DNA of 64,000 nucleotides from Sphingobacteriales bacterium (GCA_016721245.1 JADKIQ010000025.1:372001-436000), one strand, 5' to 3'; positions 9,768 to 19,622 are shown, numbered from the stretch's first letter. Notes: generated from the sequence alone by a model not told the origin. Numbers and translations: made by a program.

Positions 9768-11323
9768 AATTAAATTCAAAATATTATCTGTACGTACTGC
9801 CATTTTTACTGGTTATTGCTATACTCTTATACATAAGGCTTAAATTGGTATTTAGTTACTCTTTAGATTTAGTTGGTTTAGAATATTATTTCATTCATAT
9901 AGTGCAACAACTTGCAGCAGGACAGGCAATTTACCCTAACCCTGAAGCGCTGCCTTATGCCAACTGCCTGTATACGCCAGTATATTTTTACATTTACAGA
10001 ATTGCCGTTAGTTGCTTGCATATTAATGTTTTTGATGACATATATACACTGCTGGTTTTGGGAAGAATATTATCCATTGTGTTTGTAACGGCTCAGATAG
10101 TTTACCTGATTAAATTTGCCCGTTTATTTACCAAATCTCGTATTATACAAATTGCAGCTGTTGCTTTTTACTTGTTATTAATTACTGAAATGATGTTTGC
10201 GGTACGTCCCGATTCCCTGAAGGTATTTTTTTTTATGGTTTTTGTGTATCATTTACTTTTATATGTAGACCGTACTGCAACGCTAAAGGATGGAATCATT
10301 TGTGTTGCGGCAGCTGTTTTTGCTGTATATACCAAACAAGACATTAGTGTTCATATTTCCCTTTGTTTTATTACGGCAATACTTCTATCCCGAAATAAAA
10401 AAATCATCGGGTTATTTAGCGCATTTCTCGTAATCTGCGGTGCAGCATTTTTTATAAGTATAGGATTTTATGGCAAGTATTTTTTCCATAATATTGTTTT
10501 TTTCAATATCCAGTCAGTAACAAACCTATCTACTTCATTCAATCTTTTTTTTATCTCTATTAGTATTTTCAGAACGATTCCTTTTCTACTACTAACCGTT
10601 TTAAACGGACGCATCTTAGCAAAAACCAATGCTCATGCAAAAGAAAAATTCATCTATATTTATGCTGTTTTATTGTATTTTCTTGCACACCTATCTATGC
10701 TGCGTGCAGGTTCTAACTTCAACTACACGTTTGAACTGATTGTATTGCTTGTTTTAAATTTTATTGTCTTTTGCTCGATTTATAAAAACAAAATTCTGGA
10801 GAAACGTATTACTGCAACTGTAACAACGGCATTCTTCATTTGCTTTTATCTTATTATCAACGGAATCATAGGAAATTACTCTTATAAATCTGAGAAAGAA
10901 AAATTAAAAAAAGAAGCATACACCAAAATGCTGAAATCCAGAAAGGAAATTAAGGAAACCATTGGTAACGCCTATACCTTTTTCCCAAACACCCTGTATT
11001 CTGTATTTTATATCGATAAGCATATTATTCTGGGACATGATATGCATCTTGATCGCTTTATAAAATTATATTTTACGTTCGACATGCCTTTCAATTTTGA
11101 TATTAAATCTAAACTTCCGTACATTAATACTACGGAATATGACAGGAATTTCACAGACGGCACCATCACTTATGTAATAACTGATAATACTAAAAAATCA
11201 GCTGAACATGTTGCCTTTTACTATCCTGCGTATAAATATTACAAAACCATAGACAATATGATTCTTTATAAATTCCGAGATAAAGAAGTAAGTATGCCAT
11301 CAATAAAAACAGACTTTAAATAA
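9764..11323 (+). CDS. Multi-pass GT-C-like membrane protein, paralogue 2
   Basis: 519 residues, same architecture as the preceding gene: acidic pair D35/E40 in DLVGLE, YPNPEALPYA, RPDSLKVFFF, a TKQD in place of KHD, LRAGSNFNYTFE, and GHDMHLDRF in the C-terminal extracytoplasmic domain, then YDRNFxDGT near the end. The start codon overlaps the stop of paralogue 1 (ATGA), so the two are translationally coupled. Sequence divergence between the copies is high, so the duplication is old. Probable polyprenol-phosphate-sugar dependent glycosyltransferase; substrate unknown. Confidence 0.7.
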   Translation: MKLNSKYYLYVLPFLLVIAILLYIRLKLVFSYSLDLVGLEYYFIHIVQQLAAGQAIYPNPEALPYANCLYTPVYFYIYRIAVSCLHINVFDDIYTLLVLGRILSIVFVTAQIVYLIKFARLFTKSRIIQIAAVAFYLLLITEMMFAVRPDSLKVFFFMVFVYHLLLYVDRTATLKDGIICVAAAVFAVYTKQDISVHISLCFITAILLSRNKKIIGLFSAFLVICGAAFFISIGFYGKYFFHNIVFFNIQSVTNLSTSFNLFFISISIFRTIPFLLLTVLNGRILAKTNAHAKEKFIYIYAVLLYFLAHLSMLRAGSNFNYTFELIVLLVLNFIVFCSIYKNKILEKRITATVTTAFFICFYLIINGIIGNYSYKSEKEKLKKEAYTKMLKSRKEIKETIGNAYTFFPNTLYSVFYIDKHIILGHDMHLDRFIKLYFTFDMPFNFDIKSKLPYINTTEYDRNFTDGTITYVITDNTKKSAEHVAFYYPAYKYYKTIDNMILYKFRDKEVSMPSIKTDFK

Positions 11324-11347
11324 ATATTTTTTACCTGTATAAGAAAC

Positions 11348-12943
11348 ATGAAGTTCATTTTCAATAAATATGTTATCCTTTTCTGGCTGCTGTTAAGTAT
11401 TGCATTGTGTTTTGTCATATACACCAACACCTATTCTATTCACAGAGGCTGTGACTTAGTTTCTGAAAACGACGAATGGGAGCACCAGAGTATGGCGGTG
11501 AATTATGCCAAAGGATTTGGTTTGTATAAGCTCGGAGCTTTTGCACCTGTCAGCGAGTACCATATAGACGCCTGTGATGCTACGCTCCCCTTTCTGAGAA
11601 AATTATTCACAAAATACCCTACGGAATATTATCACCGTGCCGCCGGTTTCAGTATCATTACAGGTACTCTTTATCAACTTACAGGCACCGAGCCTTACTA
11701 CCTGAGACTATTTAATTTTGTGCTGATTATTTTAAGCTGGATAATTACATGTTTTGCATTCATAAGGCATAAAAAATATTTTAACCTGCTGCTGCTTGCG
11801 CTTCCTGTATACATCTGCGTCAATTTCTTTTATATTGACCAGATAGGTGATGAACCACTGCTGATTTTCTCCTTGTCGATTGTGTTTTTTGCGCTTATAA
11901 ACTGGGTAAGGAAACCAAATCTTCTATTTACATTGATTCTCTTGCTTAGTTTGTCTTTCTCTGTTTTTATAAAAACAACTTTATTGTTTATGCCCGTATT
12001 TACGCTTTTGATAGCTGTAGGCTTAAGACTAAAAAAACAGATTGCCGGTGCCTTATTCATAAATGTAATATTATTTGCTTCGGTCATTATTATTTCTGGT
12101 AAAATCAACAAAAAACATCAGTCGTATGCGTATCCCAATCAGCAGCAATTCCATACGGATATGATAAAAAGCGATTGGAGTAAAGAAGACAGTACATTCA
12201 TCAAAACATATCATCTGACATACAGAGACAATGTAAATTTCAGTATCGATTTATACAAACAACTTGCTGCCTATTTATTTGAACGGCAGTTTTACACTAA
12301 AAAAAGTTTCCTGCTTTCCGGGCAGAGTTTATTTCTTTTAATAGATGGCAATAATGAAACCTGTATACATGTTCCTGCAAAAAACATTGGAAGCTGGATG
12401 CCGCTTTGGAAGCTGACTAAAACTTCTTATTTCTATACTTACACGGAAGACCAGTCGCCCTATGCAGCCATTTCAAAGTTTTATCTAAAAAAGCCTTATT
12501 TGTTACCGTTGATAGTATACTGTAAATTATACGCAGGTTATTACTGGAATTATTTATTTTTATTAATCTCGGCACTTCAATTGTCTTTATGTATACTGTT
12601 GCTTCAACGTAAAAACAGACTATTAAAAACAGTATTAATTATTGGTTTCAGTATTATATTACACATCCTGCTGCGGCAGCTTTTTTTAACACCAATACTG
12701 GTTATTGGCTTCCTTATCACCAGTATGTTTATTTTAATCAGATTTAAAAACCGACTCGATAGATCTGTCAGCATTATCTATATTCCGTATTTAATTACTT
12801 TCTATTTTTTATTTCTTACGGTTTTAATGTTCGGATTAAACAGATATACCTGTATTGCTAACTCCATGTCATTGCTTATTATCGTATTTTTACTATCGCA
12901 AATGTCATTTTTACTAAAGAAAAATCATGAAACTCTTTCATAA
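11348..12943 (+). CDS. GT-C-like multi-pass membrane protein, distinct family
   Basis: 531 residues with about ten to twelve hydrophobic segments. The first extracytoplasmic loop carries a dense acidic cluster (D36, E40, D42, E43 in SENDEWEHQSMAVNYAKG), followed by an HRAAGFSIITGTLYQLTG segment, as in ArnT/PMT-like GT-C enzymes. It lacks the RPDSxK, NYTxE and GxDxHxDR signatures of its neighbours, so it is a separate family member in the same operon. It sits 24 nt after paralogue 2 and overlaps paralogue 3 by 17 nt. Likely a glycosyltransferase acting at the periplasmic face of the inner membrane. Confidence 0.6.
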   Translation: MKFIFNKYVILFWLLLSIALCFVIYTNTYSIHRGCDLVSENDEWEHQSMAVNYAKGFGLYKLGAFAPVSEYHIDACDATLPFLRKLFTKYPTEYYHRAAGFSIITGTLYQLTGTEPYYLRLFNFVLIILSWIITCFAFIRHKKYFNLLLLALPVYICVNFFYIDQIGDEPLLIFSLSIVFFALINWVRKPNLLFTLILLLSLSFSVFIKTTLLFMPVFTLLIAVGLRLKKQIAGALFINVILFASVIIISGKINKKHQSYAYPNQQQFHTDMIKSDWSKEDSTFIKTYHLTYRDNVNFSIDLYKQLAAYLFERQFYTKKSFLLSGQSLFLLIDGNNETCIHVPAKNIGSWMPLWKLTKTSYFYTYTEDQSPYAAISKFYLKKPYLLPLIVYCKLYAGYYWNYLFLLISALQLSLCILLLQRKNRLLKTVLIIGFSIILHILLRQLFLTPILVIGFLITSMFILIRFKNRLDRSVSIIYIPYLITFYFLFLTVLMFGLNRYTCIANSMSLLIIVFLLSQMSFLLKKNHETLS

Positions 12944-14420
12944 ACTTAAACTGCTAACATACACCGACTGGATTTGCGTACTGCTGATTCTGTATATTCT
13001 AAAAATAGTATTTTCATATATCTCCTCTTATTCAACAGACATACAGGGTGTTGAGTTTGCATTTTTGCATAATATCCAGCTACTGAAAAAAAATCATCCG
13101 TTATACAGCAATCCGGATAACTATCCGTTTTATTTGATTTTCTATCCTCCTTTGTACACGTTATTCATTAACCGCCTCACAGATGCATTCAAAATAAACC
13201 CTTTTGTATCCATACATGAATTACTGGTAAGCATGCGGGTGTTTTCTCTCATTTTTACGATGTTAAACGGATGGATTATGCTGCGTATACTAAAGCTCTT
13301 ATCTGTTCGTTCCACAAAAACAAAAAAAATCCTGCTATATCTGTTATTTTTGCTTACACTTACGCTTCATATATTTGCTGCACGGCCGGATAGTTTTAAA
13401 TTGTTTTTCTTTTTATTATTCTTAATCAAAGCAATCCGTTATACTTTTATAAAACAAAAAAAATCCACTTTGCTTGCTGCAACTATTTATGCTATTTTAT
13501 GTATTTACATAAAACATGATGCGATAATTTATATTCTTTCCTATTGGTTTATCTATTTTCTTTATTTTAAAAAGAAAAATGCCATTATTGCCGTATCCCT
13601 GTTGTTCTTTTTTATCTTATGGGGATTAAGCATTTGCAATAGTCATTTGGGGACAGATTTCTTCAGAAATATATTCTATTACAACATTCAGTATTCTTCA
13701 GATATTCGTGTGAATTTGATATTTATACTAATCAATGTTATCAGATTTACACCTTTACTTTATATAACGTGGCTGAATTTGAAATCAGAAAACTCAACCT
13801 ATAAATTCATGGCCGCCCTTACATTTATATATTTTTTATTCAGCAACCTGACAATGCTAAGACCCGGCGCAAATCTTAATTACACCAACGAATCCGCTGT
13901 GCTATTAATAATCAACCTCGGAATATATTTGCATGAAAATGAAAAAAAATGGAAATTAAAGTATGAAATAATTTTAATTATATTACTTACCCTATGTTGT
14001 CCATACGTAAAGCTGAACCCGGATATCTTTAATAAAACAAAATCGGCAGAAGAAAAAACAGTTTACATGTCGAACCTGAAAAACGGCGATTCACTGACAC
14101 AAATTATTGGTACGGATACCGTTTTCTTTACAAATCCGAAGTATACAATTTTTAATGCTAAACTTAATCTACTGTACGGATATGACATACATTTTGACAG
14201 ATATTCTGAATTATATTTTGGTGTAACCATTAAGCCGGATATCTATTCAAATGAAATCAGCAAAGCATATGACCGATATTTTACCAATGGAACTGTGAAA
14301 TATATTGTAGCGGAAGACGTCCCAAAAGCAACAGCTCAAATGACAAAGTACTATCCACTTTATTTGTATTATCAAAAAACCGGAAATCTTATAGTATATA
14401 AATTCAATAAAACCAATTAG
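12927..14420 (+). CDS. Multi-pass GT-C-like membrane protein, paralogue 3
   Basis: 497 residues. It contains every signature of the local family: DIQGVE (D38/E43), YSNPDNYPF, RPDSFKLFFF, IKHD, LRPGANLNYTNES, GYDIHFDRYSELYF and YDRYFTNGT. The C-terminal soluble part (about 390-497) is well conserved with paralogue 1. It overlaps the upstream gene by 17 nt. A weak hairpin (TTTTAGAG/CTCTAAAA, 14508-14527) without a U-run follows, so the operon may end here, but I see no strong terminator. Confidence 0.7.
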   Translation: MKLFHKLKLLTYTDWICVLLILYILKIVFSYISSYSTDIQGVEFAFLHNIQLLKKNHPLYSNPDNYPFYLIFYPPLYTLFINRLTDAFKINPFVSIHELLVSMRVFSLIFTMLNGWIMLRILKLLSVRSTKTKKILLYLLFLLTLTLHIFAARPDSFKLFFFLLFLIKAIRYTFIKQKKSTLLAATIYAILCIYIKHDAIIYILSYWFIYFLYFKKKNAIIAVSLLFFFILWGLSICNSHLGTDFFRNIFYYNIQYSSDIRVNLIFILINVIRFTPLLYITWLNLKSENSTYKFMAALTFIYFLFSNLTMLRPGANLNYTNESAVLLIINLGIYLHENEKKWKLKYEIILIILLTLCCPYVKLNPDIFNKTKSAEEKTVYMSNLKNGDSLTQIIGTDTVFFTNPKYTIFNAKLNLLYGYDIHFDRYSELYFGVTIKPDIYSNEISKAYDRYFTNGTVKYIVAEDVPKATAQMTKYYPLYLYYQKTGNLIVYKFNKTN

Positions 14421-14602
14421 AAAACAGCTTCTAATCCTTGCAATCAGCATCTGCTTACATCATACAAGCCGGATGTTGAAAAAAAACCACCCTTTAGCAG
14501 CTTGCATTTTTAGAGAATGCTCTAAAATTACGTATTTTGCAATACTTAAACGGCTGATTTTATACTAAAACGTACATTTTAGCCTTTGTATAAATTAGTT
14601 AT

Positions 14603-15406
14603 ATGATTCCAATATATAAGCATATCGAGAAGCCTGAGGCAATAGAATATTTTAATCAAAACGGATATGTTGCCATTGAAAGCAGTCTGGATAAAGTATT
14701 GCTGGAAAAAATAAAACAGACGATGCTGCAGCTGATTGATGTAGAGAGAGATTATATCAATAAAAAAGATTACACCGATTACGGTTTTTTGCTTTGTGCT
14801 CCCTATTATGCAGACAAACATCCTGAAATTCTGGAAATTTTCGAGAACAACGATATGCTGGATTTTATAGAAGCGATACTGGACAAATGGTTTACTATTT
14901 ACCTCTATACCAATAACTGTATTCCGCCTCAGAAAAGACCTTCAAAAGCGGCTCAGGTGCATGTAGATGTTCCGAGAATTATTCCGAATTATAATTATTT
15001 ACTGGCTACCATTATCCTGCTGGATGATTTTACCAACGAAAACGGTGGCACCTGGATTCTTCCGAATTCTCAAAATATGTTAGAACAACCTGACAATGAT
15101 TATTTTTTCAAACATGCCATACAAGTAAACGCACCTGCCGGCAGTATTTTATATTTTAATCCAAGAATATGGCATGCCGCCGGAGAAAACAAATCGCCGG
15201 ACTGGCGCAGCTGCCTGATAGTGGCTTACTGCAAACCGTGGGTAAAACAACGGGTGGACATTCCGAGATTTATGGAACATATTGACAAATCAAAAATTGA
15301 TAAAAACAAATTGCAGTTGTTGGGCTTTCATTCACAAACTCCCAGTAATTTTGGTGAATTTTACGGAACTACCTGCGATAGAACCTATACTCAACCATTT
15401 GTTTAG
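14603..15406 (+). CDS. Phytanoyl-CoA dioxygenase (PhyH) family oxygenase
   Basis: 267 residues, the usual size of bacterial PhyH proteins. The Fe(II) facial triad is visible: H120-x-D122 in QVHVDVPR and a distal His near 190 in RIWHAAGENK, with Arg near 202 (PDWRSC) placed to bind 2-oxoglutarate. NGGTWILPNSQ is the typical strand between them. Soluble cytoplasmic enzyme expected to hydroxylate a small molecule or lipid/sugar intermediate; the substrate cannot be read from sequence. Placement between glycosyltransferase genes suggests modification of a glycan or lipid precursor. Convergent with the next gene, one base between the stops. Confidence 0.8.
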   Translation: MIPIYKHIEKPEAIEYFNQNGYVAIESSLDKVLLEKIKQTMLQLIDVERDYINKKDYTDYGFLLCAPYYADKHPEILEIFENNDMLDFIEAILDKWFTIYLYTNNCIPPQKRPSKAAQVHVDVPRIIPNYNYLLATIILLDDFTNENGGTWILPNSQNMLEQPDNDYFFKHAIQVNAPAGSILYFNPRIWHAAGENKSPDWRSCLIVAYCKPWVKQRVDIPRFMEHIDKSKIDKNKLQLLGFHSQTPSNFGEFYGTTCDRTYTQPFV

Positions 15407-15407
15407 C

Positions 15408-16163
15408 TTACAATTCAAGTAAGTAAATCCAGTCGTAGCCGGTACACAGCATCCCGCTTTTATCAAATGCTTTTTGGCTGTATAAATTATGTAATCGTGC
15501 AGAGCCTTTTGCATACATTAATTTTCTGCTTTGCGTGGTTCTGTGTATAAAGTTGATAGACTTCAGTAATATGTTGTTCTTTCTGAAAGCTTTTTTAACA
15601 CCAACATAATAAGAATAAGATTCTGTTTCAAAAAAATCAATACTCAGACATCCCACCAATTCCTGCTCATGATGATAAATCAGATAAGCTGCTTTTTCGG
15701 GATAATTACCTGTATAGAAATTATAAAAATAAGAAGACAAACAGGTCCTTTGAGTTTCGAGATCAAAGCGTTTGAATACGGCTTCAGGGGTATAACTGCC
15801 AAAAGGAATATCTTCGTAGGTTTCTTTAAATGTATCAAAAAACAATTCTCTTGTTGTGGCATCCACTTGAACGAAATTAAAATCTCCGGACCAGTCTTCC
15901 AACGGCATATTATTTAAATCATAAGTAGTATATGAACGAACAATTTCTAACAAATGTGCCGTTTTGCACAAAGAATTCAATCTATCGAGTTCATGATTCA
16001 GCGGATTTTGTACTTTAATCCTGAGGTATTCATAATTGCTTTTTGATATTTCTTCTTTAATGACATCCCATTCATCAAACTGACGATCAATCATCAACCT
16101 GCCGATTGAAGTTCCGAGAACAGTACTTTCGTGTGTTGAATACTCTATCATAGTTTTTCTCAT
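15408..16163 (-). CDS. GNAT-like N-acetyltransferase
   Basis: 251 residues from the ATG at 16163 (a TTG one codon further out is less likely; a second ATG is at 16151). The C-terminal half (YLIYHHEQELVGCLSIDFFE, then VKKAFRKNNILLKSINF) resembles a GNAT fold with the substrate-binding strand and acetyl-CoA helix, though the canonical Q/RxxGxG/A loop is degenerate. The layout recalls WecD/dTDP-fucosamine acetyltransferase-like proteins, which acetylate amino sugars, and this would fit the surrounding glycan genes. Assignment to substrate is inference. Confidence 0.6.
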   Translation of the reverse strand: MRKTMIEYSTHESTVLGTSIGRLMIDRQFDEWDVIKEEISKSNYEYLRIKVQNPLNHELDRLNSLCKTAHLLEIVRSYTTYDLNNMPLEDWSGDFNFVQVDATTRELFFDTFKETYEDIPFGSYTPEAVFKRFDLETQRTCLSSYFYNFYTGNYPEKAAYLIYHHEQELVGCLSIDFFETESYSYYVGVKKAFRKNNILLKSINFIHRTTQSRKLMYAKGSARLHNLYSQKAFDKSGMLCTGYDWIYLLEL

Positions 16164-16307
16164 CAATTGAATTTGTCCGTTCTTGTTATCAAGCGGATTA
16201 AGTTACATCCGGCAGTCATCAGCAATTATGAAGTAATAAATGCAAATATAATAATTTTAAAATAACATTTTCCGAAGCTGACTAATCCGTAAAATTGCTT
16301 CGTATTC

Positions 16308-17045
16308 TTATGGTTTATTTTCTTTTGAAGGATTAAATCTGTACTTAAATAAATTGAAGATAAACTCGAAAACTGTTTTCAATCCGACGAAACTTGTTTT
16401 ACGTTCGTTTTGATAAAATACTGTGGAAATTTCTGCAATTTTTAATTTAAGTTTTAGTGCCTGAATCATGATTTCTGCATCGGTAAACCAGTCATTTGAA
16501 CGCAATTCCAAACTTTTATAAGCAGTATTGGTAAATATTTTTGGTTTCGAATTAATATCTCTGATGGGGAATCTTGGGGAAAATAACAACCTGAACAAGA
16601 AGTTATAAATAGCAGACAACATTGTTCTTATAAATCCGTCATATCGTTTTGCCCGGTATGTCTTCACCAAATCATATTTGCCAAATTTTATGACACCATA
16701 CACAATCGGAATATCGCTTGCAGGCATCTGAGCATCCCCGTCAATAACAGCAATATAAGTACCGGTGGCCATAGAAAGTCCGGAGCGCATATCCCATCCC
16801 ATACCGCCTTCTTTTTCATCAGCTATCACTTTTACATGCGGCTGAACGGAGGCTATTGCTTTTGCTTTCTGAGGAGTGGAATCTGTTGAATTTTTATCAA
16901 AATTAGCCACCAAAATTAATTCATAACTAATATTAAGCTCCTGTATTTCATTTAATAATTGCTGAACAAACGTCTCTATTATGTTCTCTGAATGATAACA
17001 CAAAACAACTACCGACAGCTCTACAGATTCTAATTTTTCATTCAT
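16308..17045 (-). CDS. Glycosyltransferase family 2 (polyprenol-phosphate sugar synthase type)
   Basis: 245 residues. N-terminal GT-A fold begins ELSVVVLCYHSEN; the metal-binding DxD is in AVIDGDAQMP; a typical GGMGWDMRSGLSMA segment precedes it. No C-terminal membrane helix except short hydrophobic stretches near 150-165, as in DPM1-like enzymes. Such enzymes make polyprenyl-phosphate mannose or glucose from nucleotide sugars on the cytoplasmic face, which is exactly the donor needed by GT-C transferases encoded around it. That functional link is inference. ATG at 17043-17045, divergent from the gene at 17201. Confidence 0.8.
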   Translation of the reverse strand: MNEKLESVELSVVVLCYHSENIIETFVQQLLNEIQELNISYELILVANFDKNSTDSTPQKAKAIASVQPHVKVIADEKEGGMGWDMRSGLSMATGTYIAVIDGDAQMPASDIPIVYGVIKFGKYDLVKTYRAKRYDGFIRTMLSAIYNFLFRLLFSPRFPIRDINSKPKIFTNTAYKSLELRSNDWFTDAEIMIQALKLKLKIAEISTVFYQNERKTSFVGLKTVFEFIFNLFKYRFNPSKENKP

Positions 17046-17200
17046 ATAAAAGCATTCTAAAAGTACATTTTATTAGTCGTTCAGCCAAATGTTCTAAAGA
17101 AAAATCAAAAAATAGTGTATTTTTAAACATTGTAAAAATCATAAACCGGACGGCAATTCAGAATCACCTAAAACTTAGTAAAACAGCCATCTTTTCCTTT

Positions 17201-18652
17201 TTGCTGATAGCCTATATGCTAACAGTAAGAGTGTTATTCATTTTTTCGTATAACCTTGATCTGGATGGCGCTGAATTTACGTTTGTTCATTATCTGCAGC
17301 AATTACTGAGCGGCAACCCCTTGTACCTGAATCCGGAAAGTCACCCTTATTCTGCAGTTATTTATGCACCGGCAAATCTATACCTGGCGTATTACACTTC
17401 CAGACTTTTCCATCTGGATTACATCCATGATATTCATACCTTGTATATTCTTGGCAGGAGTATCAGTTTCGTTTTTGTTCTACTGTGTATTTACTATGTC
17501 TGGCAATTTTCAAAACGTTATGCTGAAGACAAAAACACGCAGATAATAAGCGTATGCCTTTTCTTACTATTACTTACCGGGCATGCTTATGCATTCAGAC
17601 CTGACAGTATGAAGATTGCATTTTTTATTGGCTTTATGTATTACTACATCAGCTATTTCTATTTTGACAAAAATAAAAAAAATGCTTTCCTCTTTTTACT
17701 GTTTACATTACTATCCGTGTTATCCAAACAGGATGTAGTCATTTATGTTATGCTTATCCATTTTGCTAATTTTTGTGTACAGCGCACCATTGAAATTGTA
17801 CTATTTTGTTTACTCTCAGCTGCTTCTATCGCTATATTATTTTTATTGTTACATCTGCTCTTCGGGCCTTATTGCCTGGTAAGTCTGTTTGATTTTAATT
17901 TGCAGGTAATTTCTAACGTTACAAAATCTTACAACCTCATTGTTGTTATTTGCAATGCAATCAGGCTGTTTCCTTTATACCTGATTTTAATCTATCTGCT
18001 TATACATGCTAAACAAACTAAAGATGCTGCTTTGCTTACCATGCTTTGTATTGCAGGATTACTAAGCGCTTTTTTATCCTCCTTTTTCCTGTTCAGACCC
18101 GGCAGTTTTTTAAACTACACTTACGAACATATTTCAATCATACTATTTGCCATTGTTTTCTTTATTACAAACGTAAAAAATAAACCTAAATACAGCAATT
18201 TGTATATTGGATATGGTATCGTGTTGCTGTTTTGCGGTTTAATAGTAAAAAGTTATCTGGTTTCGCTTAAAAATGAAAATGGATTTAAAGCAAGATATTT
18301 TGAATTAGAAAAATTAAGAAAGGATGTACTACCCTATTTAAACAACAATGAAGCAGTTTTCCCGGCAAATATTGAGCTTTGTTTATTTATTGCAGATAAG
18401 AATGTAGTATACGGACACGAATACCACTTAGACAGGGCTTTGTATGCCAACTTTGGGCTGACTGCCACTTCCCGTCTATTGCATATTGACAGTAAACCAT
18501 ACGATGACAAATTCAAAAATGGAGAAATTCCTTATTTACTGTATATCAACAAAGAAACGACCAATACCGTGGTAGCAGAATATTATCCGAATTACAGGGA
18601 ATTTCAAAAACCGGGAAATTATATTCTGGCAAAATATCAGCCGTTACAATAA
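17201..18652 (+). CDS. Multi-pass GT-C-like membrane protein, paralogue 4
   Basis: Fourth copy of the local family, separated from the others by three genes: DLDGAE, YLNPESHPYS, RPDSMKIAFF, SKQD, FRPGSFLNYTYE, GHEYHLDR and YDDKFKNGE are all present in order. Given here from the TTG at 17201, 483 residues. That start cuts off half of TM1; the reading frame is open far upstream without ATG or GTG, and comparison with the paralogues suggests about 20-25 more residues, so the real start may be a rare codon (for example ATT at 17129) or affected by a base error. Confidence 0.65.
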   Translation: MLIAYMLTVRVLFIFSYNLDLDGAEFTFVHYLQQLLSGNPLYLNPESHPYSAVIYAPANLYLAYYTSRLFHLDYIHDIHTLYILGRSISFVFVLLCIYYVWQFSKRYAEDKNTQIISVCLFLLLLTGHAYAFRPDSMKIAFFIGFMYYYISYFYFDKNKKNAFLFLLFTLLSVLSKQDVVIYVMLIHFANFCVQRTIEIVLFCLLSAASIAILFLLLHLLFGPYCLVSLFDFNLQVISNVTKSYNLIVVICNAIRLFPLYLILIYLLIHAKQTKDAALLTMLCIAGLLSAFLSSFFLFRPGSFLNYTYEHISIILFAIVFFITNVKNKPKYSNLYIGYGIVLLFCGLIVKSYLVSLKNENGFKARYFELEKLRKDVLPYLNNNEAVFPANIELCLFIADKNVVYGHEYHLDRALYANFGLTATSRLLHIDSKPYDDKFKNGEIPYLLYINKETTNTVVAEYYPNYREFQKPGNYILAKYQPLQ

Positions 18653-18753
18653 CAAAATAACATTAATACTGACAGCTCATTGATATTTATTTTGCACTAA
18701 AAATATTACAATGCTGAATTAAATATTCTATTCTATCTTTGCGTACTTAGTTT

Positions 18754-19620
18754 ATGGACTTATCAATTATTATTCCTTTATATCATAAGGCTGAAGATGC
18801 CGCAGAGCATTTACCTGCAGTTTATCCGTCGCTAAAGGCTAAGTACAGCTCTTTCGAGATTCTTTTTATCATAGATAATGGTTCTATAACCGATAATGTA
18901 GCTGCCGTCTATAAACTTCAGGAACAGTATAAAGAAATTTCCGTGCACCGCTTGAATAAAAATTACGGACAGCATTTTGCCACCCTATGCGGTTATTCTT
19001 TAGCGAAAGGTGATATCATATGCAGTATTGACGAAGATATGACGCAATACCTAAACATTGCTGATTACACTTTGCTGCATAATCAATACGACGCACTTTA
19101 TTACTATTACAATAAAAATAAAATGTACAACTCCTTCACCAGAAAAATCCTGAGTGCTTCATTTAAACTGGTGGTACACAAAATCCTGAATATTGAAGCG
19201 CACTCCACATTCAGATTCCTCAACAGAACATTAGTGGAAAAGCTTTTAAACACAAAGCATATTTTCTGGAATGTGGATGTGATGATTTATAAAAACGCTG
19301 AAAATATAAAAATTGAATACATCGCTTTAGACGGGATTACCGATGACAATTCAGGATATAATATTCCGAAATTGTTTCGTTTTGCGTTTGAAATCGTATC
19401 TGAACACATTACTGTTTTAGCCGGATTTTGTGTCGGATTAATTCCAGCTTTTATTTACTTTTTGTTTAGCAGAAACATACAGCAAACAACGCTTGTTTAT
19501 GCAGCAACAGTTAGCGTACTTATTGGTATTGGCTTTACTGTAAAAAAACTTACCCTCAGGACTAAAGATAAAATACGGGAAGCCCTGAGTTTACACGCAG
19601 GAATCAATAGTGCAGCATAA
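18754..19620 (+). CDS. Membrane-anchored glycosyltransferase family 2
   Basis: 288 residues. Starts directly with the GT-A strand (MDLSIIIPLYHKAED), has DNGSITDN and RLNKNYGQHFATLCGYSLA, and a DxD in CSIDEDMTQYL. Two C-terminal transmembrane helices (about 218-238 and 243-262) followed by a basic tail, the arrangement of GtrB/ArnC-like polyprenol-phosphate glycosyltransferases. Likely supplies a second lipid-linked sugar donor for the neighbouring GT-C proteins. A good -7 box (TATCTTTG) lies 12 nt upstream of the ATG. Convergent with the TPR membrane protein, two bases between stops. Confidence 0.8.
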   Translation: MDLSIIIPLYHKAEDAAEHLPAVYPSLKAKYSSFEILFIIDNGSITDNVAAVYKLQEQYKEISVHRLNKNYGQHFATLCGYSLAKGDIICSIDEDMTQYLNIADYTLLHNQYDALYYYYNKNKMYNSFTRKILSASFKLVVHKILNIEAHSTFRFLNRTLVEKLLNTKHIFWNVDVMIYKNAENIKIEYIALDGITDDNSGYNIPKLFRFAFEIVSEHITVLAGFCVGLIPAFIYFLFSRNIQQTTLVYAATVSVLIGIGFTVKKLTLRTKDKIREALSLHAGINSAA

Positions 19621-19622
19621 AA

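Noticed and set aside
14508..14527. Terminator of the GT-C operon
   Set aside because: An 8-bp AT-rich hairpin without T-run; too weak to call.
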